NCBI GenBank assembly: GCA_034435675.1
Contig: DAOTWP010000329.1
Coordinates: 1-41,086, forward strand
Direction of reading: 5' to 3'
From: DAOTWP01 sp034435675
GTDB taxonomy: Bacteria; Chloroflexota; Anaerolineae; Aggregatilineales; Phototrophicaceae
Length of the DNA: 41,086 bases
In this document: positions 1 through 8,933 of the stretch, piece by piece
Layout of the letters: each line of letters begins with the position of its first letter
Numbering within the stretch: position 1 is the first letter of the stretch
Notes under the pieces: generated by a model
The model's database searches: none
What the model saw: only the letters and a program-made list of their open reading frames with translations
What the model was told of the DNA's origin: nothing
Position numbers and translations under genes: made by a program

Positions 1-90
1 CAACCAAATTGAAAATGTCGGATGTAGGGGCAGGTCTCAGACCTGCCCCTACGGAAAATAATCCCGCGAGATTTCTGTGGTTGTACTTAG
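1..90. repeat. 97-bp palindromic MITE-like element, copy cut by the window edge
   Basis: This is the reverse complement of 311-400 with very few differences, including the central palindrome at 24-52. The inner end ...GGTTGTACTTAG is intact at 79-90, and the outer end lies beyond the window start. The two copies flank the 219-bp element symmetrically, giving a nested inverted structure of about 400 bp. Confidence 0.65.
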
Positions 91-306
91 TAGTCCAACA
101 AGATGAGCATGACACCCGATGCCCTTGTCCAGCCCTCACCCCCAACCCCTCTCCCGACCGTGCCTTCGGCACCAGGAGCGGGGCGCAACCCAATTGCCGG
201 GGATTTTCCCTGCCCCTCGCTCAGCCGCGCAGCGGCGTTAGGGAGAGGGGGACTGAGGGAGTGAGGGCTGTATCTGAGTAGTCAACTTAATCTTGTCAGT
301 GTACTA
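88..306 (-). repeat. 219-bp MITE-like repeat, copy 1
   Basis: Ends are TAGTAGTCCAACAAG (88-102) and CTTGTCAGTGTACTA (292-306), imperfect 15-bp terminal inverted repeats. The interior holds a second inverted pair (AGCCCTCAC near 132 and GTGAGGGCT near 261), so one strand can fold into a long hairpin. A copy of exactly the same length and high similarity lies in opposite orientation at 17347-17565, and a truncated copy at about 4624-4762. No transposase is encoded, so it would be non-autonomous. The ends overlap the flanking 97-bp elements by three bases (TAG/CTA). Confidence 0.75.
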
Positions 307-400
307 AGTGCAACCACAGAAATCTCGCGGGATTATTTTCCGTAGGGGCAGGTCTCAGACCTGCCCCTACATCCGACATTTTCAATTTGGTTGTACTTAG
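304..400. repeat. 97-bp palindromic MITE-like element, complete copy
   Basis: The element starts CTAAGTGCAACC and ends GGTTGTACTTAG, which are near-perfect inverted ends. Its centre (342-370) is a long palindrome with a GTAGGGGCAGG / CCTGCCCCTAC stem. A second copy in opposite orientation occupies 1-90. No coding capacity is visible. It sits directly after the kinase stop codon, so its hairpin may also act as a 3'-end structure. The MITE interpretation is inference; the inverted ends and the second copy are seen directly. Confidence 0.7.
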
Positions 401-401
401 A

Positions 402-3400
402 TCAGGCGCTGAACTCCGCCAGCACCGCCTGCGCGGTTTCGTGCAGGTCAAGCGCTGCCCCGCGTGTTCGGGCAGCGGCAGCGACATGGGCGGGCAGAGC
501 CGCGCCCAGTTCGGCGTCAAGCTCCTGCCCGCGCAGCTTCACATATGCTGGGGTACGCGGGTAGCGCAGGATGAGTGCCACCAGTTCCAGCGTGCGTTCC
601 GGCTGCCCAGTCTTTTGGTAGACAGCGGCAAAACTGACCAGGGATACCAGCAGCACAAATTGCGCTTCCTGCTCAAGCGCCAGCTTCAGACAGCGCAGAA
701 AATACGATAGCGCGCCCGCCGTATCGCCCATCACCAGCGCGATTTCACCCAGCCCGATGACTGCCTGTGAAATCAGCAGAGGATGGTTGAATGCTTCACC
801 TACAAGCAGCGCCTCCTGAAAATGTGGTCTAATCTCGACAGGCGCCCGGATGCCTTCTGCGGCAAGCACCATCCCTAACCCAAAATGGATAAATGCCGCT
901 CCCAGGCGATCCCCCAGTTCAGTGTAGATGGCGAGCGCTTCTTCAGCGTACTCGCGTGCCTCTGCCAGTCTGCCCTGCGTCAGCGCAGCCTCGCCCAGGT
1001 CACTCAGCGAACTGGCGACGCTCTGCTTTTCGCCAATTGCCCGGCGAATGCTCAGCGCTTCGCGGTAATACTGTTCAGCCTCGCCCGCCCTGCCTGTGTA
1101 AACCGTCAGGTTGCCCAGCGCGCTGAGCGAGTGCGCCACGCCTGCCCGGTCGCCGATGTCTTTGTTCAGGCGGTAGCCCTCGCGGAAGCGCTGTTCCGCC
1201 GAGTCATAGTCGCCTTGCCGGAAGCAGATGCCACCCAGATTCGTCGCCGTGAATGCCATGCCGCGCCGGTTGCCAAACTCCTTGAAGATGTCGTATGCCT
1301 GCTGGAACAGGTCGCGCGCCCGGTCAGGATCGCCCAGTTCACGCATGATTTCGCCGAGGTTGTTCAAGCCATACGCCATGCCGACCGGCGGGCGGGGAAC
1401 ATTGAGCGCCAGCAAATCTTCGTAGATCCTGCGACCGCCGACAAAATCGCCGCGCAGGTATGCCAGATAGCCCAGATTCGCGCGCGCCATGAGCGTGCCC
1501 CACAGGAAATCTTCGGCTTCCCACAGCACCAGCGTTTCTTCGCCATAACGCTGTGCCGCGTCGAAATCACCCACCATCATTGCGACATAGGTCAGCAGGT
1601 TGAGCGCGTAGGCGGTATAGAAACGGTCGTTCACGCCCCGGAAGTAATCGAGCGCCCGCAGCCCGACACTGCGCCCGCCTTCGTAATCGCCGATGCGCGT
1701 GCGCAGCGAAGCAAGGGTGACCTCGACCACCCCGCGCAGATGTTCGTCACCCTGCGCGGGGTTGGCGTTCAGTTCGGTGAACAGCCGGGTCAGCAGTTCG
1801 ATGCCTTCCTGGGTACGCCCGGTCAGGTCATAGAAATAAGCCAGCGTGCGCAGCGATGGCGCGATGACGTCTGCGTGATTGCGTTCCAGCGCCCACCACC
1901 ACACGGCGCGCAGGTTCTCGATCTCCTGCTCAATGACCTGCATCGCGTCTTTCTGGCGCGGTCCGGTCACATCGCCTTCGCGGGCGGCGACAAAGCGGCT
2001 GTAGTGGGCGATATAGCGGTCAATGACCGCGCCGAACTCCTGGGGCGCTGCCTGCAACTGCTCCAGCGCATACTGGCGCAGCAGTTCATGCACATGAAAG
2101 CGCCCGGTGGGGGTGCGCGCCACCAGCGATTTGCCACCCAGCGTCATCAGCGTTTTGAGCGAGGCGTCTGCCACCTGCTGCGCGGCGTCACGGTCAAAGC
2201 CGCCGCGAAAGACCGACACGCGCTTAAAGACGTGCTGCTCTTCCGGCGTCATCAGGTTCCACGAGTAGTTAAACACCGCGCGGATGCTGCGATGCCGTTC
2301 GGGCACGTCGCGCAGTTCGGTTTCCAGAAAATCGAGGCTGCGGGCGATTTCGTCCGCGATTTCGTCCAGCGACAGCACTTCCAGCCATGCCGCCGCCAGT
2401 TCGATGCCCAGGGGCATGCCCTGCACCAACCGGCAGATGCGCGCAATCTGCGCGGCGGCGTGCGCGGCGGACTCAGCGGCGTCTGCGGGGGCAAAGGCGG
2501 GCTGCACGCGGCGGGCGCTCTGGATGAAAAGCTGGACTGCCGGGTTGCGGTAGATGGCTTCGGGTGTGGCGTCTTCCGCGGGCAGGGTAATGCCCTCGAT
2601 GTCGAAGACATGCTCGCCTTGCAGCCGCAGGCGCGCCCGCGAGGTTGCCAGCACCCTGACACCCGGCGCGGCACGCAGGATGTCCGCGACAATGCCAATG
2701 CCATCCAGCAGATGTTCACAGTTGTCAATCACCAGCAGCAGGCGTTTGTCCTGCAAATACGTGAGCAACTGCTCTGCGGGTGTGCCGACGCCGTCAAAGC
2801 CAAAGCTGAGCGCTTCGCCCAACGCGCTGGGGATAAATTCCGGCGAGCCGATGGGCGCAAGCGGCACGAAGTAGACGCCGTCGCCAAACTGCGCCAGCGT
2901 CGCGGTGGGCAGCCCATCCGCCGCCGCGATCGACAGGCGCGTTTTGCCCATGCCGCCCGGCGCGAGGATTGTCACCAGCCGCACGCCGGGTTCGCCCAGC
3001 AGCCGCGCCAGGGCTTCCAGTTCTGCCTGCCGCCCGATAAACGGGGTGGTCTGCGCGGGGAAGTTGTGCCGGTGGGTAATGACCGTAGACGAGGAGACAT
3101 CGAAACGCCCGCCGCCATCAACCACAACTGCCGGGTCATCGCTGCCTGCCACGCCGGTGATATAGGCGGAGGAGGTGTTCAGGCTGAAGCCTTCGATGAG
3201 CGCTTCCAGTTCCGCGCCGACCAGCCGCACGCTGGGAATGCGTTTGTCGCGATTCTTTTCCAGCATTCGGTAGATCAGGTCAACCAGCGCGACGGGCACT
3301 TCCGGGCGCAGTGCTTCGAGGTCGGGCACGGGCTGCATCAGGATGCGCGTCAGCACGTCGGCGGGGGTATCGCCGCTGAACGGGCGTGTGCCCGCCAGCA

Positions 3401-4007
3401 TTTCAAACAGCATCACCCCAAACGACCAGATATCCGCGCGCCCATCGACCAGATCGCCCTGAATCACTTCGGGCGGCAGGTAGTCGAGCGTGCCGACGGC
3501 AACACCCTGCTCGGTGATCGGGGCGGCGCTGCCGATATGCGCCACGCCAAAGTCGGTCAGGCGCGGCGTGCCGTCGTCTGCCAGCAGCACATTCGCCGGC
3601 TTCAGGTCACGGTGGACGATCTTCAGCCGGTGCGCGCGGGTGAGCGCGTCGGCAAGATCGAGCGCGATTTCGACCACGCGCCGCACACTCATGCGCCCGT
3701 CACGTTTGAGCGCGTCCAGCAGTGACCCACCCGCGACATACTCCATGATGATATAATGCTGCTGGTGTTCTTCGGCGTTATCCAGCACCTTGACGATGCT
3801 GGGGTGATTCAATTCGCGCAGGGCATCTGCCTCACGCAGGAAGCGGCGCAGGGTGTCGGGGTCGCTGGCGGCGTCGGTCTTGAGCATTTTGACAGCGACC
3901 TGCTGCCCGCTGCGGGCGTCTGTGCCGCGATAGACCGTGCCCATGCCGCCGCTGCCGATTTCGTGTTCCAGCGTGTAACGGTTGGCGATCATCCTGACAT
4001 ATTGCAT
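402..4007 (-). CDS. Ser/Thr protein kinase fused to NB-ARC-type ATPase and TPR array
   Basis: A 1201-aa cytosolic signalling protein. The N-terminal Hanks-type kinase domain (about residues 11-275) has the glycine loop GSGGMG (18-23), catalytic Lys40, HRDLKPAN (132-139) and DFG (152-154), so it should be active. After a linker, a STAND/AfsR-like ATPase module follows, with Walker A APGGMGKTR (349-357) and Walker B LLLVIDN (423-429). The C-terminal third is a series of TPR-like helical repeats. In this family the ATPase and TPRs are thought to sense or scaffold and the kinase to signal; the target here is unknown. The ATG at 4007 is chosen because the kinase fold starts right after it; the frame stays open to 4124 but that extension looks non-coding. 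The gene is divergent from the thioesterase at 4145. No membrane segment is seen. Confidence 0.93.
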   Translation of the reverse strand: MQYVRMIANRYTLEHEIGSGGMGTVYRGTDARSGQQVAVKMLKTDAASDPDTLRRFLREADALRELNHPSIVKVLDNAEEHQQHYIIMEYVAGGSLLDALKRDGRMSVRRVVEIALDLADALTRAHRLKIVHRDLKPANVLLADDGTPRLTDFGVAHIGSAAPITEQGVAVGTLDYLPPEVIQGDLVDGRADIWSFGVMLFEMLAGTRPFSGDTPADVLTRILMQPVPDLEALRPEVPVALVDLIYRMLEKNRDKRIPSVRLVGAELEALIEGFSLNTSSAYITGVAGSDDPAVVVDGGGRFDVSSSTVITHRHNFPAQTTPFIGRQAELEALARLLGEPGVRLVTILAPGGMGKTRLSIAAADGLPTATLAQFGDGVYFVPLAPIGSPEFIPSALGEALSFGFDGVGTPAEQLLTYLQDKRLLLVIDNCEHLLDGIGIVADILRAAPGVRVLATSRARLRLQGEHVFDIEGITLPAEDATPEAIYRNPAVQLFIQSARRVQPAFAPADAAESAAHAAAQIARICRLVQGMPLGIELAAAWLEVLSLDEIADEIARSLDFLETELRDVPERHRSIRAVFNYSWNLMTPEEQHVFKRVSVFRGGFDRDAAQQVADASLKTLMTLGGKSLVARTPTGRFHVHELLRQYALEQLQAAPQEFGAVIDRYIAHYSRFVAAREGDVTGPRQKDAMQVIEQEIENLRAVWWWALERNHADVIAPSLRTLAYFYDLTGRTQEGIELLTRLFTELNANPAQGDEHLRGVVEVTLASLRTRIGDYEGGRSVGLRALDYFRGVNDRFYTAYALNLLTYVAMMVGDFDAAQRYGEETLVLWEAEDFLWGTLMARANLGYLAYLRGDFVGGRRIYEDLLALNVPRPPVGMAYGLNNLGEIMRELGDPDRARDLFQQAYDIFKEFGNRRGMAFTATNLGGICFRQGDYDSAEQRFREGYRLNKDIGDRAGVAHSLSALGNLTVYTGRAGEAEQYYREALSIRRAIGEKQSVASSLSDLGEAALTQGRLAEAREYAEEALAIYTELGDRLGAAFIHFGLGMVLAAEGIRAPVEIRPHFQEALLVGEAFNHPLLISQAVIGLGEIALVMGDTAGALSYFLRCLKLALEQEAQFVLLVSLVSFAAVYQKTGQPERTLELVALILRYPRTPAYVKLRGQELDAELGAALPAHVAAAARTRGAALDLHETAQAVLAEFSA

Positions 4008-4144
4008 GGTTGGTTTACCTGTGTCTGACGGCGGATTGGGCGAATGCTGCGGCAGTTGGCTGCTGGCGCTGACAAGGCGGCGCGCTGTTCTCATAGAGTA
4101 TACATAGATAAGTAAAAAGAACATTGGAAGGCGGATTTAACAGC

Positions 4145-4621
4145 ATGAGCGAACAACCAGAACACAGCCGCAGGGCAATTGGGGGTTCCAATTTTATCTA
4201 CGGTCCCCGTCCGGGGGGCTTTGGCGCGCAGCTCTACATTGAACCAGATGGCACGGTCAGCGGGATTATTACGTTAGGCGGCGAAAAAGAGGGTCCGCCC
4301 GGGCACGCGCACGGCGGCGCACTGGCGACGATGATTGACGAGGCGATGGGCGCGGCGGCATGGCACAACGGCTATCGGGTGCTGGCGGCACACCTGAATT
4401 TTAACTACCGCAAGCCCGCGCCGCTGGGCGTGGAACTGCAAGTGCGCGGGCGCATCGTGCGCATTGAGGGGCGCAAGGTGTTCACCAGCGGCGAGGTACT
4501 GCTGCCGGATGGCAGCGTTGCCACCGAAGGCACGGGCTTGTTTATCAACGCGCCGCAGTATTTTGACGAGTTCAGCCATCCTTTCGGCAGTGTGCGCGAA
4601 GGGGATGAAGGGAACGAGTAG
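4145..4621 (+). CDS. PaaI-family hotdog-fold thioesterase
   Basis: About 158 aa, the usual size for a single hotdog domain. The central stretch GPPGHAHGGALATMIDEAMG matches the PaaI/4HBT hallmark: an HGG loop followed by a helix with an acidic residue (D in MIDEAMG). Family members hydrolyse acyl-CoA thioesters as homo-oligomers; the substrate here cannot be read. An in-frame ATG lies at 4124, but the ATG at 4145 is preferred because GGAAGGCGGA lies upstream of it while 4124 has no ribosome-binding site. It is divergent from the kinase and convergent with the SNase-like gene, with a truncated repeat copy in between. Confidence 0.87.
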   Translation: MSEQPEHSRRAIGGSNFIYGPRPGGFGAQLYIEPDGTVSGIITLGGEKEGPPGHAHGGALATMIDEAMGAAAWHNGYRVLAAHLNFNYRKPAPLGVELQVRGRIVRIEGRKVFTSGEVLLPDGSVATEGTGLFINAPQYFDEFSHPFGSVREGDEGNE

Positions 4622-4623
4622 CG

Positions 4624-4762
4624 GGGCGCTAACCCCACCCCCTCGACGCTGTGCCTCGCGCGCCCTCCCCGCTCCTGGTGCCGAAAGCACGGTCGGGAGC
4701 GGGGTTGGGGGTGAGGGCTGGACAAGGGCAGCGGGTGTCAGGCTCAGCTTGTCGCTGTACTA
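4624..4762 (+). repeat. 219-bp MITE-like repeat, copy 3 (truncated)
   Basis: From about 4660 the sequence follows the second half of the 219-bp element, including CTCCTGGTGCCGAA and TTGGGGGTGAGGGCTGGACA, and ends in CTTGTCGCTGTACTA (4748-4762), one terminal inverted repeat. The other terminus is missing or unrecognisable. It fills the gap between the convergent thioesterase and SNase-like genes, ending 2 bp before the latter's stop codon. Confidence 0.65.
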
Positions 4763-4764
4763 CC

Positions 4765-5796
4765 TCAGGACAGGAAGACGATGTCGTAAGGGTAAACGCG
4801 CAGCTTGAGCGCCGTGCGCCGGACATCCAGAATGTCGCTGAGGTGCAGGAAATCCTGCTCGCTGATGACAAAAATCCAGGGGTCGCCTTCCTCAAAAAAG
4901 CCATCCAGATCCAGCCCCAGGTCTGCGCCGTCCGGCAGCGCGTCGTGGTTGTCGCGCAGCCCCTGCCAGAAGCGCGTCATCGTTTTGGCGTACCACTGGC
5001 GCACGATGCGGCGGAACAGATACGGGTACACGACCGTGTCCGTATACAGGTTCGCCAGCGATGCCACCTGCACCCCCTGCGCGGTGGAATCGTGCAGCCA
5101 CACGTCGTCCTGATCAGGATTCTGCTGCGCCTGCTGTGCTGCCTGCATCAGCGGAATGCGAATCGCGCCCGGCAGCCCCATGTAGAAGAACGGGTACACC
5201 GTGCCGCGCCGCAGCAGGTAGTAATTGGCGCTGGCGCTGACCAGCTCGCCGACCTCGTGTTTGCTGAGCTGCGCGCCATCGGCAAAAGGCGGCGTCCCGA
5301 TGAAGACCCAGCCCAGTGGACGCCCGTTGCGCTCCACATCGTCGGCGATCAGGTAACCGGGTATGGCATCCGCCAGCTTGTCTTTGACGAGCACGCCGTT
5401 GATGCGGGCTTCGTCAATCCAGGTGTTACGCCCCCAACTGCGCCATTTGGCTTCGGTCACGCCCATGAATTCGAGGAAGGTATTCGTCGCCATCGCGCCA
5501 AAGCGAGGCGGCTGTTTGTGGCTGCCTTTGCCGGGTTCCTTTGCCGTTTTCGCCCTGCTGCCCAGGTCTTTGGGCGCTGGCAGCGCTGGCGGCGTGTAGT
5601 GGGTTTCCAGCGCGTCAATCGCCTGCAAGCGGATCGTCACGATACCGGCTTCTGCTTGCAGCGCCTGCTCGAAGCGCTGGCGGTACTCGGTCTTGATCTG
5701 CTGCCAGTGGGCGGGGTTATCGGCTCTGAATTTGATCGAGTCGGCGTCGGGCGACATGCCGACGACATAATAGGTGCCTTTGATGAGTGTGTACAT
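4765..5796 (-). CDS. SNase-like (thermonuclease-fold) domain protein
   Basis: 343 aa. The N-terminal region resembles staphylococcal nuclease: PDADSIKFR (16-24) fits the Asp-rich DGDT-type calcium strand, and IRLQAIDALETHY (55-67) fits the strand with catalytic Arg (R56) and the D..E calcium/catalytic pair (D61, E64). No signal peptide is visible, and the protein is much longer than classical secreted SNases (about 150 aa). The C-terminal 200 residues contain aromatic-rich segments I do not recognise. The third SNase arginine cannot be placed with confidence, so activity is uncertain. It could be a nuclease acting on intracellular DNA or RNA, or an inactive relative. Confidence 0.7.
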   Translation of the reverse strand: MYTLIKGTYYVVGMSPDADSIKFRADNPAHWQQIKTEYRQRFEQALQAEAGIVTIRLQAIDALETHYTPPALPAPKDLGSRAKTAKEPGKGSHKQPPRFGAMATNTFLEFMGVTEAKWRSWGRNTWIDEARINGVLVKDKLADAIPGYLIADDVERNGRPLGWVFIGTPPFADGAQLSKHEVGELVSASANYYLLRRGTVYPFFYMGLPGAIRIPLMQAAQQAQQNPDQDDVWLHDSTAQGVQVASLANLYTDTVVYPYLFRRIVRQWYAKTMTRFWQGLRDNHDALPDGADLGLDLDGFFEEGDPWIFVISEQDFLHLSDILDVRRTALKLRVYPYDIVFLS

Positions 5797-6090
5797 GCGG
5801 CGAAATCCTCAGTGGTGACCCGGAAATGCAGTGTAATGCTTTATTGTAGTCTGCACGCCGGAGGATACAAGCAGGCGGCGGCTGCATCCGCTTCGACACA
5901 GGCACAGCGCCTGACGGCGAAGAGCAGATGGATCTCTCAGCCCGGCTGATGTCTCAACCCGGCTGCTTTGGGACAGGCGCAGTGCAAAACCCCCCGTTTC
6001 CAGGGGACGCGGCACAGCGGCTTATAGCTTCTGGCGTGCGATCCGGCACTACAATAAGCATAGCGACCACTACTTCGGAGCGTGCTGCCA

Positions 6091-7152
6091 ATGTTCACCC
6101 TGAGTACTGATCAGCGTCAGACCGTTAAGGCGCTCGTCCACACCATCCGCCATGATCCCGATTCCGGCAACCGTCAAGCCGCCCTTATACAGATTCGCAA
6201 CTATTCTCATCCGCGCGTGCTGGCACTGCTGCAAGAGGTCAGCAAGACCGACCTGAACACTGAAGTGCGCGAACTGGCAGGCAAACTGCATACACGTATG
6301 CAGGCTGAACTCAGCGCAGCGCCGGAACCCGCCTCCGCGCCGCCTCAACCCCCACAGGGTATCCCGCATCTCCGCGTAGGGGCAGCAGTGGAAGCGCACC
6401 GTGTGTTCCTGTTCGAACCCAGGAACCGGGCGCTGCTCAACGGCAGACGCCGCGTCCCCGCGGAGTCGAAGGGCAGCCTGTCTGTACGGGGTGCAGTGCT
6501 GTTTCTGCTGCTGCTGGTAGTGATCGGTGTGGTCTTTATGGGTATCAGCATCCACGAGCAGAACTACTGGAATTATGTCAGAGCCAATGGCATCACCACT
6601 ACGGCGACAGTGCAGCGGGCATATATCAACGCAGGGGACGACGATAGCAGCGACAGCTACCACGTTGTCTATGCCTTTAGCTATGAGGGGCGTACCTACC
6701 AGAACAATCAGCAGGTTGACTATGGCAATTATCTGCGGATGGAACCGGGCACGGCGGTCGAAGTGCGCTTCCTGCGGGAAGACCCACACCAATCGTATCT
6801 GACCGGCGATGCTCCGGAGACCTTTGGCGGCAGTGGGATGATGTTTGGCGTTGCAATGATTATGATTGGCATTGGCGGTGCGCTTGCGGCGATCCCCTTC
6901 ATGCGGCGTCGCAAGCGCCTGATCGAAACCGGCGTCGTGGTGCAGGGTGAACTGATGCATATCCGGGGCTACCGGGACAGCGACAATGACTATCACATTG
7001 CGGCGACTTACCTGTTCAATACCCCCGATGGGCGTGTGCTGGAAGGGCACTATGACCAGATGCGCACAGACATGCGCGGGACTCCGCTGCCGCCGCGTTT
7101 TACGCCGGTAGCGATTCTCTACGCCGACCCACACAACTACCGCCTGCTGTAG
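6091..7152 (+). CDS. DUF3592 membrane protein with N-terminal HEAT-like helices
   Basis: 353 aa from the ATG at 6091, chosen over the GTG at 6082 because CGGAG at 6076-6080 is well spaced only from 6091. Residues 1-75 look like HEAT-type helices. Two membrane segments lie at about 134-153 and 248-270. Between them, and again after the second, is a beta-rich module: TATVQRAYI...YHVVYAFSYEGRTY...G(T)AVEVRFLREDPHQSYL and a related C-terminal copy ending ILYADPHNYRLL. This is the DUF3592 pattern, a family of unknown function. The gene stands alone and is convergent with the LutB-like gene. Confidence 0.8.
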   Translation: MFTLSTDQRQTVKALVHTIRHDPDSGNRQAALIQIRNYSHPRVLALLQEVSKTDLNTEVRELAGKLHTRMQAELSAAPEPASAPPQPPQGIPHLRVGAAVEAHRVFLFEPRNRALLNGRRRVPAESKGSLSVRGAVLFLLLLVVIGVVFMGISIHEQNYWNYVRANGITTTATVQRAYINAGDDDSSDSYHVVYAFSYEGRTYQNNQQVDYGNYLRMEPGTAVEVRFLREDPHQSYLTGDAPETFGGSGMMFGVAMIMIGIGGALAAIPFMRRRKRLIETGVVVQGELMHIRGYRDSDNDYHIAATYLFNTPDGRVLEGHYDQMRTDMRGTPLPPRFTPVAILYADPHNYRLL

Positions 7153-7279
7153 CCGCGCCGCCAAGCACGTGCAGACGACTCACAGGGGCGTGCCAGGAGC
7201 GTGTCGGTAATTTCAGGGCGGCTGCCATAGGGCTGGTGGCTGACGCCGAGACCCTCCCCCACCCGGCAGCATTCCCCGG

Positions 7280-8704
7280 TCAGCCGTTTTTCGCCGCGCG
7301 GTTTTCCGCCCACCACTCGTGGAATGTCTGCGCCGCAAATGCCGGGAAATCGCGGTTCTGTGTCCAGTTGCTGATGAACGGATAGGGCAGGGATTTGATG
7401 CGCCGTTCGCCGGTCTGGTACATGCCGATGTGCCGCGTGATGAGGCTCGCCGCCCTGCCGCCCATCCAGTAGAGCAGCGGCTGGCGGAAACCGAGCGCCC
7501 ACGCTTTGATGCCCGCCCGCAGCGCCGGGGGCTGCACCGGCTCCAGATCGCGGCGCAGTTTGAGCAGCAGCGTCGGCAGGTCAATGTCTACCGGGCAGGC
7601 CTGCTTACATGCCCCGCACAGGCTGCTGGCGAACGGCAGCGGGCTGGCATGTTCTTTGCCGACCAGCAGCGGCGTAATCACCGCGCCAATCGGACCGGGG
7701 TAGACCCAGCCGTAAGCGTGTCCGCCGACATTCTGGTACACCGGGCAGATGTTCAGGCACGCGCCGCAGCGGATACACGCCAGCGCCTCGGCAAATTCGC
7801 TGCTGTAGATACTGCTGCGCCCGTTGTCCAGCAGAATCAGGTAGAACTCGTCGGGACCGTCCGGTTCTTCCGGGCGGCGGGGACCACCAAACATGTTGAC
7901 GTAGACGGTCAGGCGCTGCCCGGTGCCGCTGCGCGTCAGGAGCTGCACCAGCGTGGCGAAGTCCTCCCAGGTAGGCACAACTTTTTCGATGCCCACGATG
8001 GCGACATGCACACGTGGCACGCCAGTGCTCAGGCGGATATTGCCCTCGTTGCTGACCGTGACCAGATGCCCGGTTTCGGCAATCAGGAAGTTGCCGCCGC
8101 TGATGCCAAAATCCGCCTGAAGATATTTATCGCGCAGGGTTTCGCGGGCAAACGCGGTCATGTCTTCCGGCTTGTCGGTATAGGGCATGCCCAGCCGCGC
8201 CATCATATCATCGCGGATCATCTCTTTGCTGCGGTGCATCAGCGGCATGGTGATGTGGCTGGGATGGTCGCCGGTGATCTGGACGATAAACTCGCCGAGG
8301 TCGGTTTCTGCCGCTTCAATTCCGTGTGTTTCCAGCGCGGCGTTCAGCCCGATCTCCTCGGAGACCATGCTCTTTGCCTTCACCGCCCGCCGCAGGTTAT
8401 GCTCACGGCAGATGTCGAGCACATGCCGGTTTGCCTCGCGCGCGTCCAGCGCCCACAGCACATGTGCCCCGCGTGTGGTCAGGTGCGCCTCGATCTGTTC
8501 GAGCAGTTCGGGCAGGTCGTGCAGGGCGCGCAGTTTTGCCGCGCGTGCCTGCTGGCGCAGCGCTGCCGCGTCGGTGGTTTCTGCCAGCATGCTGGCGCGA
8601 GCGGCGTTGGTGCGTCCTGTGTTGCGGCGCACTGCCTGCCCCAGCGGAATGTCCTTCAGCGCAATCAGCGCGGAGGCGTTGAACTGGTTTGCCTTGAGTT
8701 CCAT
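7280..8704 (-). CDS. lutB: LutB-like lactate-utilisation iron-sulfur protein
   Basis: 474 aa, the usual LutB/YkgF length. The N-terminal two thirds is the LUD domain (for example GNFLIAETGHLVTVSNEGN near 204-222). The C-terminal part has a ferredoxin-like motif C310-C313-C316-C320-P and a second C363-C366-C370-P, expected to bind two 4Fe-4S clusters. LutB works with LutA and LutC in oxidising L-lactate to pyruvate; neither partner is in this window, so the complex must be encoded elsewhere or the protein has another redox partner. The ATG at 8704 has a GAAGG ribosome-binding site upstream. A short spacer separates it from the divergent WD40 gene. Confidence 0.9.
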   Translation of the reverse strand: MELKANQFNASALIALKDIPLGQAVRRNTGRTNAARASMLAETTDAAALRQQARAAKLRALHDLPELLEQIEAHLTTRGAHVLWALDAREANRHVLDICREHNLRRAVKAKSMVSEEIGLNAALETHGIEAAETDLGEFIVQITGDHPSHITMPLMHRSKEMIRDDMMARLGMPYTDKPEDMTAFARETLRDKYLQADFGISGGNFLIAETGHLVTVSNEGNIRLSTGVPRVHVAIVGIEKVVPTWEDFATLVQLLTRSGTGQRLTVYVNMFGGPRRPEEPDGPDEFYLILLDNGRSSIYSSEFAEALACIRCGACLNICPVYQNVGGHAYGWVYPGPIGAVITPLLVGKEHASPLPFASSLCGACKQACPVDIDLPTLLLKLRRDLEPVQPPALRAGIKAWALGFRQPLLYWMGGRAASLITRHIGMYQTGERRIKSLPYPFISNWTQNRDFPAFAAQTFHEWWAENRAAKNG

Positions 8705-8933
8705 ATGCTTTTTACCTTCTGTGCTGCGAACAGTCGGGTGCAGCCGCTGCCAGAATCATACCGCAATTTCAAAACGTCGGGTAAAAATCGGGAAATATGC
8801 TTTGCCACAGCCGCAAGGCAGACTACAATCAGAGCATGATGCGCGCGCGTGTATCTGGCATCCGGCGTTGGCTGGTTTGCGGACACCTGCGGGCATTTTC
8901 GCCGGACGATTCAGCTTGTGGAGAAAAACGTCG

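Noticed and set aside
9..281. 90-codon frame within the repeats at the window start
   Set aside because: It lies entirely in palindromic repeat DNA; similar short frames in other repeat copies arise from the same sequence.
885..3725. 946-codon open frame on the + strand opposite the kinase gene
   Set aside because: The translation is rich in Arg, His, Gln and Ala with no domain signature; it is the antisense shadow of a high-GC gene with clear kinase and ATPase motifs.
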